The translations under genes and the position numbers were made by a program. Source: Lachnospiraceae bacterium (GTDB taxonomy: Bacteria > Bacillota > Clostridia > Lachnospirales > Lachnospiraceae). Taken from it: 64,000 nt of DNA. How positions within the stretch are numbered: the stretch's first letter is position 1; each line of letters opens with the position of its first letter. Location: assembly GCA_017463255.1 (NCBI GenBank), contig JAFTPP010000002.1, forward strand, positions 163,712-227,711, read 5' to 3'. The notes below the pieces were generated by a model that was given only the letters and a program-made list of their open reading frames with translations, searched no databases and was not told the DNA's origin. Of the stretch, positions 52,152 through 61,874 are shown piece after piece.

Positions 52152-52988
52152 TTATACCGTTACAATAATTCCACCATCATTGGCATACATGGTACTGATA
52201 CCTCTTGTATCCATGATGAGAATTTCTAAAAACTGTGCCTTTTCCATAAGCATTTCCTTAACTCGCTCTGCTCTTTCCATTGCATTAACATGAGTTATGA
52301 TAACTCTCTTTTTCATGGAATCAACACATTCTTCAATCAAAAGCTCTACTAACTTCTTCAAGCCCTTCTTAATTCCGATTGTTTGGCTTCTCTGAATAAT
52401 ATTCCCTTTTTCAGCACCCATAACCGGCTTAATATTTAAGGTGGAAGCTACCAATGCTTTCACGCCCGTTAATCTTCCGTTTTTACGAAGCGTTTCTAAG
52501 TTGTCCAAAATGAAATAAGTATTCATATTGTCTCTGTACGCATTCAGTCTATCACAAATCGTTTCAAAAGGCAAGCCTTGTTCACTTAATTCCATGGCAA
52601 GAAGCCCTATCTGCGTCTCGCCTCCGGAAGCAGACTCCGAATCTACCACATGAATATTCTTATGTCCGTATTGTTCTATATACAGATTCTTGGCTAGCAC
52701 TGCGCTATTATAGCTACCGCTTAACTGTCCTGACAAAGTCACCACAAAAATATTATCCACATCTGCCTTATATGCTTCACAATATCTTTCAGGCGATGGG
52801 CAGGACGATTTCGGACATTCCGGACAGGCTGACAATTTCTTCAAAAACTCTGCCTGATTAAAAGTCTCATCATCCTGGATATGCTCATTTCCTACCTGGA
52901 TGGAAAGTGGCACTGATTCAAAACGCGAATCATGTTTATACTGTTCCGGTAATTCCCCACAACTATCAAGTATAATCTTGTAACTCAT
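52152..52988 (-). CDS. DegV family fatty-acid-binding protein
   Basis: A 278-residue protein of the DegV fold: YKIILDSCGELP, CPKSSCPSPERYCEAY at the ligand-binding loop, VVTLSGQLSGSYNSAV, VVDSESASGGETQIG, LETLRKNGRLTG and a C-terminal VIITHVNAMERA. Family members bind fatty acids and can pass them to fatty-acid kinase. The Cys-rich loop CPECPKSSC is less usual. A single gene, start at 52988. Confidence 0.9.
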   Translation of the reverse strand: MSYKIILDSCGELPEQYKHDSRFESVPLSIQVGNEHIQDDETFNQAEFLKKLSACPECPKSSCPSPERYCEAYKADVDNIFVVTLSGQLSGSYNSAVLAKNLYIEQYGHKNIHVVDSESASGGETQIGLLAMELSEQGLPFETICDRLNAYRDNMNTYFILDNLETLRKNGRLTGVKALVASTLNIKPVMGAEKGNIIQRSQTIGIKKGLKKLVELLIEECVDSMKKRVIITHVNAMERAERVKEMLMEKAQFLEILIMDTRGISTMYANDGGIIVTV

Positions 52989-53156
52989 ATGCCATCCTCC
53001 GATTCACTCTTCAATATCTAGTATTGAATACTATGTTATCGTATCATATACACTATTTGTTGTAAAGTGCCATATTCTATTTTTTTCCAAATATAGGGAT
53101 GCACAATGCTTAAATATCCGCTATAATACTACTTATTAACAGAAAGTGAGAAAAAT

Positions 53157-53633
53157 ATGAATTCTTTTGAAATAAAAGAGAACAAGTTATTTATGAAAGC
53201 CCTTCTTGCCACAAATATGTTTGATGCATTTTTTATGGAAGAAGCAAGCATTACTACATACAATCATTTTACCATCGACGGACACCTGATTCCTGAATTT
53301 TACACCAAAGAAGAACAGGATGAACTTGCTGCCTTTTCCAAATGGGAACAGATGCGCCCCATTTGCTTTGAATTAATCAAAGGAAAAAGAACACCGGTAC
53401 AGTTTAAAATCGTTCTTCACGCGCCCCAAAACGTGGCGAAAGAGCTCATCTCCAAAGAGGAATGCACCATAGACCATAGTCTGGTCCGCGCCCTAGTATG
53501 CACCATACGTTTTGACGGAATTAACACCACATGTATTAGCGCCACCTCCTTATCCACCTTTGTTCCGGATAAGAGTTTGGATAAGCTGTGGGATGAGTGG
53601 GTATCTGTTTTTTTAAGTGAAATGACTGTATAA
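53157..53633 (+). CDS. DUF5721 family protein
   Basis: A 158-residue cytoplasmic protein: NSFEIKENKLFMKALLATNM at the start, then ITTYNHFTIDGHLIPEFY, a segment of MRPICFELIKGKRTPVQFKI and KLWDEWVSVFL at the end. Recognised as a small family common in Lachnospiraceae and without known function. ATG at 53157 follows AAGTGAG. DUF1846 gene starts 79 bp downstream on the same strand. Confidence 0.75.
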   Translation: MNSFEIKENKLFMKALLATNMFDAFFMEEASITTYNHFTIDGHLIPEFYTKEEQDELAAFSKWEQMRPICFELIKGKRTPVQFKIVLHAPQNVAKELISKEECTIDHSLVRALVCTIRFDGINTTCISATSLSTFVPDKSLDKLWDEWVSVFLSEMTV

Positions 53634-53712
53634 CCAACTTGTCTGAACCCCAAAGATAGTGTATAATCATAGAGTTAAAGTGATACTCTAATGAGAAGAG
53701 GTAATACTAATT

Positions 53713-55197
53713 ATGAAAATAGGATTTGATAATGATAAATACTTAAAAATCCAGTCAGAACATATCAAGGAACGCATTTCCCAATTTGATAATAAGTTAT
53801 ATCTTGAATTTGGTGGCAAATTATTTGATGACTACCATGCTTCCCGTGTACTTCCGGGTTTCGAACCGGACAGTAAGCTTAAGATGCTTCTCCAGCTAAA
53901 GGAACAGGCAGAAGTCGTGATTGTTATCAGCGCCGGCTCCATTGCCAGCAACAAAATGCGAAGCGATTTAGGCATCACTTATGATGCCGATGTATTAAGA
54001 TTGATTGATTCATTTAAAAGTGTGGGCATGATGGTTGGCAGTGTTGTCATTACACAATATTCCGGACAGGCAGCTGCAGATCACTTCAGACAACGTTTAA
54101 AAGACTTAAATATCAAATCATATCTCCACTATGTTATTGAAGGCTATCCAAGCAATGTAGAGCACATTGTCAGTGACGCGGGATATGGTAAGAATGATTA
54201 TATTGAAACTACCCGTCCTTTGGTTGTGGTAACTGCACCGGGACCGGGAAGCGGTAAGATGGCAACCTGTCTTTCCCAGCTCTACCATGAGCACAAACAC
54301 GGAATCAAAGCCGGTTATGCCAAGTTTGAAACCTTCCCTATTTGGAACATTCCTTTGAAACATCCTGTTAACATTGCATACGAATCTGCTACTGCAGACT
54401 TAAACGATGTTAATATGATTGATCCTTTTCATTTGGAAGCTTACGGTGTAACAACCGTTAACTATAACAGGGATATTGAGATTTTCCCTGTATTGGATGC
54501 TACATTTAAGAAGATTATCGGTTACAACCCATACAAATCTCCTACCGACATGGGTGTTAATATGGTAGGTAACTGTATTGTGGATGATGCAGTCTGCTGT
54601 GAAGCATCTTACCAGGAAATTATCAGACGTTACTACCAATGCGTGTGCGATTTAAAACGCGGACGCGGTTCTAAGGAATCCTTATATAAGTTGCAATTAT
54701 TATTAAATCAGGCAGGACTTTCTTTGGAAGACCGTGCAGTAGTAACACCGGCGCTTAATAAGGAACTTGAAACCGGTTATCCCGCAGTTGCCATTGAATT
54801 AGCAGACGGACGGATTATTACAGGTAAGACCACTTCTTTATTGGGCCCGTCTTCTGCCGCACTCTTAAATGCACTTAAGGCACTTGCCGGAATTGATCAC
54901 GAAAAGCATATTATCAAACCGGAAGCCTTAAAACCAATTCAGGAATTAAAGATTCAGTATCTTGGTAGCAAGAATCCACGTCTTCATACAGACGAAACCT
55001 TGCTTGCACTTTCTTTAAGTGCTGCCTCAGACCCTGATGCCGGAAGAGCTTTGGAAAAGCTTCCTGAACTTAAAAATTGCGAAGTACACTCTTCCGTATT
55101 ACTGGCAAGTGTGGACGAACGCATCTTCAAGAAATTAGGTCTCCGCCTTACAAGCGAACCAAAATACGAAACTGAAAAGAATTTCCACGGAAATTAA
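53713..55197 (+). CDS. DUF1846 (UPF0371) protein
   Basis: A 494-residue protein of the UPF0371 family: IGFDNDKYLKIQSEHIKERI at the start, YLEFGGKLFDDYHASRVLPG, VVTAPGPGSGKMATCLSQLYH (a P-loop-like glycine stretch) and NYNRDIEIFPVL. The family is conserved across Firmicutes, is soluble and has a solved structure but no settled role; the GPGSGKMATCLS stretch suggests nucleotide binding. ATG at 53713 follows AGAGGTAATACTAATT. Ends at a strong terminator. Confidence 0.9.
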   Translation: MKIGFDNDKYLKIQSEHIKERISQFDNKLYLEFGGKLFDDYHASRVLPGFEPDSKLKMLLQLKEQAEVVIVISAGSIASNKMRSDLGITYDADVLRLIDSFKSVGMMVGSVVITQYSGQAAADHFRQRLKDLNIKSYLHYVIEGYPSNVEHIVSDAGYGKNDYIETTRPLVVVTAPGPGSGKMATCLSQLYHEHKHGIKAGYAKFETFPIWNIPLKHPVNIAYESATADLNDVNMIDPFHLEAYGVTTVNYNRDIEIFPVLDATFKKIIGYNPYKSPTDMGVNMVGNCIVDDAVCCEASYQEIIRRYYQCVCDLKRGRGSKESLYKLQLLLNQAGLSLEDRAVVTPALNKELETGYPAVAIELADGRIITGKTTSLLGPSSAALLNALKALAGIDHEKHIIKPEALKPIQELKIQYLGSKNPRLHTDETLLALSLSAASDPDAGRALEKLPELKNCEVHSSVLLASVDERIFKKLGLRLTSEPKYETEKNFHGN

Positions 55198-55200
55198 ACG

Positions 55201-55236
55201 AATCCCCTTGTATGATTCACATACAAGGGGATTTTT
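55201..55236 (+). terminator. terminator after DUF1846
   Basis: Perfect 14-bp arms AATCCCCTTGTATG (55201-55214) and CATACAAGGGGATT (55220-55233), 5-base loop, followed by T. It may also act on the convergent cysteine-cluster gene. Confidence 0.88.
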
Positions 55237-55242
55237 ATGGGA

Positions 55243-55905
55243 CTACTTAATTTCTGCCCGCATAAGTTCCATTCTTTTTTTACATTCTTCATAAAAATCC
55301 GAAGGCTCTGTAAAAGGAGTCAAAAAGAATGCATTCAATATCATCATGCTGATTTGTTTAGCATACTCTTGTGAAGCTCCTGCACGTATTCTGTCCTGAT
55401 ATTCCTTTAAAAAGAAATGCCATTCTGCCACGTACTTCTGATTTTCACGTAAATTAGGCGTATCTATCCACTTACTCACCTTACATTTGGTGCGGTTTGC
55501 CTTTTTACACTCATTCACCTGTAAAAAATAGCTGAAAGCTCCATCTTCATATATTCTTCCCAAAGGAAAAATCCTGCAAATAGACGGGCGTGCCGGATGA
55601 ATACTGCATCTGCCTTCCTCATTCAAAAAGACGCAAGCCTCATCTTGTCCACTCATCTTAAGGTTAGGAAGTATAATCCCATCCACCACATTTAATTCTA
55701 AATGATTCACCAAAAGTTCCTCAAAGGACAAGTCCAATGCCTCTCCTATACGCATGGCATCCAAAGGATCTAACACAATGGACGAACCCATTCCTTTGCA
55801 ACATGCCGAGCATCCTTTACAGTCATCACACCCTACCTTTGCCATGTCATTAAGACTATATTTTTTACCATCTGAAATCTCGTTTAAGTCACATTCCCTT
55901 AGCAT
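55243..55905 (-). CDS. YkgJ-type cysteine cluster protein
   Basis: A 220-residue cytoplasmic protein with the Cys cluster CDDCKGCSACCKGMG (residues 26-40), then CVFLNEEGRCSIHPARPSICRIFPLGR. The spacing matches the YkgJ/UPF0153 family, thought to bind a metal or Fe-S cluster. Later residues are helical and lack further motifs. Start at 55905 (AAGGA 12 bases upstream). Function not established. Confidence 0.85.
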   Translation of the reverse strand: MLRECDLNEISDGKKYSLNDMAKVGCDDCKGCSACCKGMGSSIVLDPLDAMRIGEALDLSFEELLVNHLELNVVDGIILPNLKMSGQDEACVFLNEEGRCSIHPARPSICRIFPLGRIYEDGAFSYFLQVNECKKANRTKCKVSKWIDTPNLRENQKYVAEWHFFLKEYQDRIRAGASQEYAKQISMMILNAFFLTPFTEPSDFYEECKKRMELMRAEIK

Positions 55906-56090
55906 ATTGCTTCATTCCTTTTCTTTTCCTGCCCATAACGGGCTGTTTTTTAATATAGCATTATACTACTAACAATATTATATTTTTTATTGTGAACAAT
56001 CAATGTTTTTGTTAATATTTATGTGATACGCGGCATTGGCGTTGTATCACTCTTTACATATACCAGTAGCAGTAACAAGGAGAGCAAAAA

Positions 56091-57818
56091 ATGAAAATGC
56101 TATGGAAATTAACTAAAGAAGCAACCAGGTATAAAGGTTTATATGTGATTGCCATTCTGTCTACCCTTAGCTTAACCGCCATAAATCTTACAGCTCCCAA
56201 AATACTTTCTTCCATGACCGGTATTGTGGAAAAGGGGCTGACGGATGCTTCTTATAAAACCATTACAAGATTGGCTCTTATTCTGTTAGCCTTATATTTG
56301 CTACGAATCCTGTTTCGTTTTTTAAGCAACTATCTGGCTCACAAAGCAGCATGGAATCTGGTTGGGGATTTAAGAAACAGAATGTATGATAAATTGCAAA
56401 GTCTGGATTTGGGATTTTTTCACGATAAACAGACCGGTGATTTGATGAGCCGTGTTGTTAATGATACGAGAGACTTTGAATTACTCTACGCCCATATGAT
56501 TCCGGATATTATCACCAACCTTATGACCTTTGTGGGTGTCCTTGTCATTCTTCTTACCATAAACTTAAAGCTGGCCCTGATTACCTGCTGCCCCATTCCT
56601 TTGATTCTGCTATCAGGCGTCATTTTTGCCAAAAAAGTACGGCCCTTTTTTAAGGCAAGTCAAAAATGCATGGGTGACTTAAATGCACAGTTACAGGATA
56701 ATCTGTCAGGACTTCATGAAATCCAGTCCTTTGGCCAGGAAGCTTATGAAAGCGGACGCATAAAAGAGCAAAACGAAAAACAGGTAACCGCAATGCTTCG
56801 GGCACTGCGCGCCAGTGCAGCCTTCCACCCAAGCGTGGAATTTCTATCCTCATTAGGAACCGTACTGGTTGTATTCTTCGGCGGATACCTTGCTTATAAA
56901 AACAGCCTTTCCGTAGAAGATATTGTTGCATTCGTATTATATCTTTCCATGTTTTACGCACCGGTTTCAGGACTTGCCAACCTGTTGGAAAATCTCCAGC
57001 AAGCCTTGGCGGGAGCAGAAAGAGTAACCTTGATATTGGATACACCTTCGGCCATTCAAAATGACGATAATGCCACTGATATGGGAAACGCAAGTGGCGC
57101 CATTGCCTTTGAAAATGTGAGCTTTCATTACAGTAATGAAATTCCCGTTCTTAAGAATATCAGTTTCGAATGCAAACCCGGAATGATGGTAGCCCTTGTA
57201 GGACCTACAGGCGTTGGAAAAACAACCATGACGCAATTACTGTCAAGATTCTATGATCCCATTGACGGCAGAATCCTCATTGACGGAAAAGATATAAAAA
57301 CAGTAACCTTAGAAAGTCTCAGACATAATATTTCACCGGTACTACAGGATACTTTCCTTTTTAACGGTACCATAGCAGAAAACATCGGATACGCCAAACC
57401 CGATGCAACCAAAGAACAAATTGAAGAAGCTGCAATGGCAGCCAATATTCATGAAGATATCTTACATATGCCTGACGGATATGATACTAAAGTAGGCGAA
57501 CGGGGACTTCGCTTATCAGGCGGACAAAAACAACGTGTAGCTATTGCAAGAGCTATCCTTCGCCAGTCTCCTATTATTATTCTTGATGAAGCAACAGCTT
57601 CCGTAGATGTTAAAACAGAGCGCCAGATTCAAAAAGCCATTAAAAACATCGCCGGAAAGCGTACTATTGTGGCTATTGCCCACCGCCTATCAACCATCCG
57701 GGATGCTGATTTAATTCTGGTCATCCATGAAGGTGAAATCGTGGAACGCGGAACACATGAAGAATTATTAGAGAAAAAAGGGTTATATTATACATTACAA
57801 CAAGCACAGGAGATGTAA
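56091..57818 (+). CDS. ABC exporter, fused membrane and ATPase domains
   Basis: A 575-residue half-transporter. Six membrane helices in residues 15-310 with coupling motif DRMYDKLQSLDLGFF-like (RMYDKLQSLDLGFFHDKQTG). The ATPase: Walker A GPTGVGKTT near 370, Q-loop SPVLQDTFLF, signature LRLSGGQKQRVAI, Walker B IIILDEATASVD, switch IAHRLST. It would dimerise with itself or another half-transporter to export a drug, lipid or peptide. ATG at 56091 follows AAGGAGAGCAAAAA. The DUF1622 gene follows 18 bp downstream. Confidence 0.93.
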   Translation: MKMLWKLTKEATRYKGLYVIAILSTLSLTAINLTAPKILSSMTGIVEKGLTDASYKTITRLALILLALYLLRILFRFLSNYLAHKAAWNLVGDLRNRMYDKLQSLDLGFFHDKQTGDLMSRVVNDTRDFELLYAHMIPDIITNLMTFVGVLVILLTINLKLALITCCPIPLILLSGVIFAKKVRPFFKASQKCMGDLNAQLQDNLSGLHEIQSFGQEAYESGRIKEQNEKQVTAMLRALRASAAFHPSVEFLSSLGTVLVVFFGGYLAYKNSLSVEDIVAFVLYLSMFYAPVSGLANLLENLQQALAGAERVTLILDTPSAIQNDDNATDMGNASGAIAFENVSFHYSNEIPVLKNISFECKPGMMVALVGPTGVGKTTMTQLLSRFYDPIDGRILIDGKDIKTVTLESLRHNISPVLQDTFLFNGTIAENIGYAKPDATKEQIEEAAMAANIHEDILHMPDGYDTKVGERGLRLSGGQKQRVAIARAILRQSPIIILDEATASVDVKTERQIQKAIKNIAGKRTIVAIAHRLSTIRDADLILVIHEGEIVERGTHEELLEKKGLYYTLQQAQEM

Positions 57819-57836
57819 CTTAAGGAGTTGTAATGT

Positions 57837-58169
57837 ATGGACCAAGTTCTTACCATATCGGAAAATATATTAATCCTAGTTGTAAAAATAAGCACAATGC
57901 TTCTGGAATTATTCGGAATCACTGTGCTTATTCTTTCTGCCATCAAATGTTTTATCCAATGGATCAGACATGACTTAAACTTACGTCTAAACCTGGCTAA
58001 AGGCATTGCCCTGTCTTTAGAATTCAAAATGGGAAGTGAAGTACTCCGTACCGTCATAGTACGGGACTGGTCTGAGTTTGGAATCTTAGGTGCTGTCATT
58101 CTCTTACGAGGATTATTAACATTTTTGATTTATTGGGAAATCGCACATGAAAAAGAAGAACAGGCGTAA
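57837..58169 (+). CDS. DUF1622 membrane protein
   Basis: A 110-residue protein with helices at residues 10-42 and 75-100. GKGIALSLEF-type text (AKGIALSLEFKMGSEVLRTV) matches DUF1622. ATG at 57837 follows AAGGAGTTGTAATGT. It is encoded with the ABC exporter but its role is unknown. The stop codon lies in the loop of the terminator. Confidence 0.85.
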   Translation: MDQVLTISENILILVVKISTMLLELFGITVLILSAIKCFIQWIRHDLNLRLNLAKGIALSLEFKMGSEVLRTVIVRDWSEFGILGAVILLRGLLTFLIYWEIAHEKEEQA

Positions 58170-58192
58170 TCTAATGACTACGCCTGCTTTTT
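58161..58192. terminator. bidirectional terminator between DUF1622 and the metalloprotease gene
   Basis: Arms CAGGCGTA (58161-58168) and TACGCCTG (58179-58186), 10-base loop, CTTTTT after on the plus strand and T-rich on the minus strand. Confidence 0.8.
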
Positions 58193-58198
58193 CATATC

Positions 58199-61100
58199 TT
58201 ACTCTGCTGTTACACGAATCGTTGCTGTCGGTAAGCCGTTTGCATCCTCACCTACGCTAATTATTTCTACCGTATAACCAAACTCTCTTCCGTCATCCAT
58301 AAGTCCTTCATAGAAGAATTCATCATATTCTTCCACGCTAAACTTATCTCCCGCATAGAATAAATCCTTCTTACTAAGACCGTTTTCATATTCCCCGACC
58401 GTTGTAAAAGTATTCTTTTTACCGGATTGGATAACTTCAATATTGTATTGTCCCATTCCATCTTTTTTATAATTATTGGCAAAATGAATTGTACCAATAT
58501 CATAGACGCTACTTTCGCCCGGATGGGTGATAGAATCAACTTCCATGGTACGTTTTTCCATATTGGCATTTACATGGCTGATTCTCACTCCGTTAACATC
58601 TTTCAAATCAAACGGCCCCATATTTGCATCGTACTCATTCACACCATCTGCAGTTAATAAATCAATCATGACATATTCACAGAATGGTCCGTCATACGTA
58701 GCTCCTGCAGCAGGGATTACGATAACATCTCCCGTAAGAGCAGAAGAGCCAATGGTATACTCTACCCATTCTCCGCTTTCAAGTCCTGAAACTACCAGTG
58801 GCTCAGTCCATCCTACAGCCATCTTAGAATACATATTCCAGTCACCTTCATTATTGGATTGCATATCAAATCCGCCAACTGCATTAATTCCGGAATCAGT
58901 AACATCATAATAATCAATCAGACCTAAATTATGAGAAAACTCATGAATCAACACTTTTGCACCTTCCCCGTCAAAGAAGTGATCATTAAGATTCACATAT
59001 GAAATTGTGTTTGGATTCTCCGGTGTTCCTGCATATTCACCGTAATAGGTACTGAACTGCTGAAGGGCACCTGCATAACTAGACCGAGAATACCCATCCA
59101 TTGATAATTCTCCTGCATTTATTAAAATCATAGAATCCACATATCCATTGGCATCCTGATCAAAGCGGCTCCAGTCAATATCAGGATAGGTTTCTTTGAC
59201 CCATTCTAAGATTTCCTGGGCAAATGTCACATCTGTCCCCATCCTTTCGCACTCTGCAAACGACCTGTCACTATAATACCATTCAGTCATAAATGAACTG
59301 ACAGAAAACTTTCCATAAGAAGCTTTGTCAAAATATTCGCTTAACGCATATTCTGTATCATCATAATCCGTATAATCAGTAACATTTCCGTTTATATCCT
59401 GTACACGGCCTAAATACTCACAATATTCTTCATACTTTTCCTGTGTAGCATTCTCTTTCTGGTCTGACCATGCTATCGGCACCACAAGAACATTGTATTC
59501 GCCCAATGCCTCCGGAAAATTATAAGGAATCAAATCATTCATTGTTTGCGCTCCCTCATAACGCTCCACAAAGACAAGCGGCGCCGTTAACGAATAATCG
59601 CCTACCGTTACATCTATCGTAGTTCCCTCAGTTACAATGGCATTCTTTTTATCTAAAACATTACCTTCCGCGTCGCGCAAGTCTCCCACGTCATAGAATT
59701 CCTTCGGGACAAAATAAATTGAACCGGCTGAGTCTTCCATATATGAGGTTGGTGTATCCGGACGTAAAACCAAATAAAATAAAAAATCATTAGTTTCGAT
59801 GGATGCGCTCTCTTCGATTTGATAGAGGTATCGTTCTCCGGTCATATATGTATGCGTCATGGTAAAGTCAAATCCTGCCTCACAAATATCCGTAGTTTTT
59901 TCTGACGGATTGTAGGCAACGATAAGTTTTGAAAGCAAAAATTCTTCTGTAGCATAAGAATTTCCCGAAACATTAATATAATTCGGTTGGAGGTTAAAAA
60001 CACTTGCCCAATGTTCTCCATCCAGAACGGTTACCCACTGAACGGTAGCTGCATAAGTGTGAATCTCTTTCGCACTATCCACACTGGTTAAATCCTTAGA
60101 ATATGTATAACCAAATCCACAAACTAAAGACGTATCAATACTATATTCAGTCTGGGTGCAATCCGCCACATAACCGTTATATCCATATATCTTTCCTATT
60201 GCATCAAGCGAAATAATACTACTGGTTGAACAAATACGGATTCCCTGCTCGGTAAGCTCAATATCTTTTGCCTCAAAACGTACTACAGTTCCATCACTCA
60301 TAGTAGAGTTAAAATAAACAGTATTTCCCACAGTATTCACGGTTGACATATCAATTCCTGCTATAATGTCACTCTGTAATGTTTCAGGCTGTGTTAACAA
60401 ATATTCTAAATATGTATATTCATCCGCAACCGGCCTTAATGTCATCGGTTCATCCCACCTGATATGTCCTGTTTCACGGATTCTGTAATCCTCAGAATCT
60501 TTGTCCATTTGAGAATAAGGTACATGAGGAGAATCCGGAATATATTTTACCAATATCCCATCTATCTTCACACATTCAAAATTGTTGGACGGATTCATCA
60601 ATCCGAAAAATCCGCTTTCAAAAGCCTCAAGAGAAGTCCCTTGGTCATCACAATATTCTATTTCACCACATCTGTAAACTTTCAGTTGTTGCATAGAATC
60701 TACGCCGGTTTTATCGGAATAAACAACAGGAACATTTGCTCTCATATTTTCCTGTTCACTTTTTACACCAACTCTTACTATTTTCCCCATATAATCAAGA
60801 GAAAACAGTTTTGCATTTGGTTGCAAAATAAATTCGTCTTTAGAAACGTTAACTCCCATTCCCTGAAAACGTATTGTCTTTCCGTTCTTATCCACTACAT
60901 TAAAATTAGTAAAAACTCCGTCCTGTACAACACTGGAATAATCGATGTACTCGAGAATATCCATTACTTCTCCGTCACCACATTCCCATACATTCACATC
61001 CTCAGGGATATCACCGGGTTCAGAAACATCTACATGTTCTGCATTACCTGCAAATCCGTCACCTTCCCAATCAACCGGGTACAAAGCAAACAAGGACATC

Positions 61101-61696
61101 TCAGGTGCATCACTATTTAATTCAGAATATAATACCTGCTTTTCTTTTCCACTGTATGATATGGTTAACTCGGATATTACCAAATCTTCATTTCCGGTAT
61201 TATCGATTTCCAATGCAGCAAACCCACATTGTGGTTCATACAGTTGCAACTCCTTATCACCGGCCATGACCACACACATTAATAACGGATAAAGATCCTG
61301 CATTTTTTCAACACTGTCCCTATCCGCATAAACAGGGCCGCTCAAAAGATTTCCTGTTCCTGTGGCCTGAAAGCGGTATTGTGAAACGCCGCCCAGATAA
61401 TCCAGAGAAAAGAGTAACGCATCCTTTTTTATGACAAGCCCCTCTGAAGAAACTTCAATTCCTCTTCCTTGAAACCTGATAGCCTCTCCATTACCATTAT
61501 CAACATTAAAGTTTACTACATCTCCATCGTAAACAATGGAAGAAGTATCCATGTTTTTGATAACATCGATAGTTTTCTGATTCTGATTCTGATTCTTATC
61601 CTTGTCCTCTCCTCCACATGCCATTAATGAAAGTAACAGCATGGATATCATTAACATGATAAGACAATTTTTAGTCCCTTTTTTTCTAAGGTTCAT
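58199..61696 (-). CDS. M6-type metalloprotease lipoprotein with triplicated N-terminal module
   Basis: A 1165-residue protein. Lipobox LLSLMAC with Cys27 and an acidic/Gln linker. Three similar modules at about residues 49-112, 249-315 and 445-505 share [IV]-D-x-S-x-V, a NF/YFN segment, [IV]-RF-x-[AG] and SLD-x-[IM]-GK. The protease region has VLIHEFSHNLGLIDYYDV near residue 915 (zinc HExxH plus Asp) and GGFDMQSNNEGDWNMYSKMAVGW, characteristic of M6/immune-inhibitor-A peptidases. It is anchored at the cell surface and likely degrades external proteins. ATG at 61696 follows AAAGGAGGTTTTTGT. Single gene. Confidence 0.88.
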   Translation of the reverse strand: MNLRKKGTKNCLIMLMISMLLLSLMACGGEDKDKNQNQNQKTIDVIKNMDTSSIVYDGDVVNFNVDNGNGEAIRFQGRGIEVSSEGLVIKKDALLFSLDYLGGVSQYRFQATGTGNLLSGPVYADRDSVEKMQDLYPLLMCVVMAGDKELQLYEPQCGFAALEIDNTGNEDLVISELTISYSGKEKQVLYSELNSDAPEMSLFALYPVDWEGDGFAGNAEHVDVSEPGDIPEDVNVWECGDGEVMDILEYIDYSSVVQDGVFTNFNVVDKNGKTIRFQGMGVNVSKDEFILQPNAKLFSLDYMGKIVRVGVKSEQENMRANVPVVYSDKTGVDSMQQLKVYRCGEIEYCDDQGTSLEAFESGFFGLMNPSNNFECVKIDGILVKYIPDSPHVPYSQMDKDSEDYRIRETGHIRWDEPMTLRPVADEYTYLEYLLTQPETLQSDIIAGIDMSTVNTVGNTVYFNSTMSDGTVVRFEAKDIELTEQGIRICSTSSIISLDAIGKIYGYNGYVADCTQTEYSIDTSLVCGFGYTYSKDLTSVDSAKEIHTYAATVQWVTVLDGEHWASVFNLQPNYINVSGNSYATEEFLLSKLIVAYNPSEKTTDICEAGFDFTMTHTYMTGERYLYQIEESASIETNDFLFYLVLRPDTPTSYMEDSAGSIYFVPKEFYDVGDLRDAEGNVLDKKNAIVTEGTTIDVTVGDYSLTAPLVFVERYEGAQTMNDLIPYNFPEALGEYNVLVVPIAWSDQKENATQEKYEEYCEYLGRVQDINGNVTDYTDYDDTEYALSEYFDKASYGKFSVSSFMTEWYYSDRSFAECERMGTDVTFAQEILEWVKETYPDIDWSRFDQDANGYVDSMILINAGELSMDGYSRSSYAGALQQFSTYYGEYAGTPENPNTISYVNLNDHFFDGEGAKVLIHEFSHNLGLIDYYDVTDSGINAVGGFDMQSNNEGDWNMYSKMAVGWTEPLVVSGLESGEWVEYTIGSSALTGDVIVIPAAGATYDGPFCEYVMIDLLTADGVNEYDANMGPFDLKDVNGVRISHVNANMEKRTMEVDSITHPGESSVYDIGTIHFANNYKKDGMGQYNIEVIQSGKKNTFTTVGEYENGLSKKDLFYAGDKFSVEEYDEFFYEGLMDDGREFGYTVEIISVGEDANGLPTATIRVTAE

Positions 61697-61874
61697 ACAA
61701 AAACCTCCTTTGTATTTATATAGTCACATTTTATCCGATATTCCCCATTGTTTCAACAATTATTACGATTATGATAACATTTTTATCCCCCAGTATATAA
61801 GCCCCGGTATCCGGTCTCTCCATGCTAACAAAGAGTAAAAAAATAAATTGCAATTTGAATTCTAATGTAATATT

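Noticed and set aside
60464..61120. 218-codon plus-strand ORF within the metalloprotease gene
   Set aside because: Antisense to a lipoprotein with clear signal, repeats and HExxH; the ORF has no recognisable motifs.
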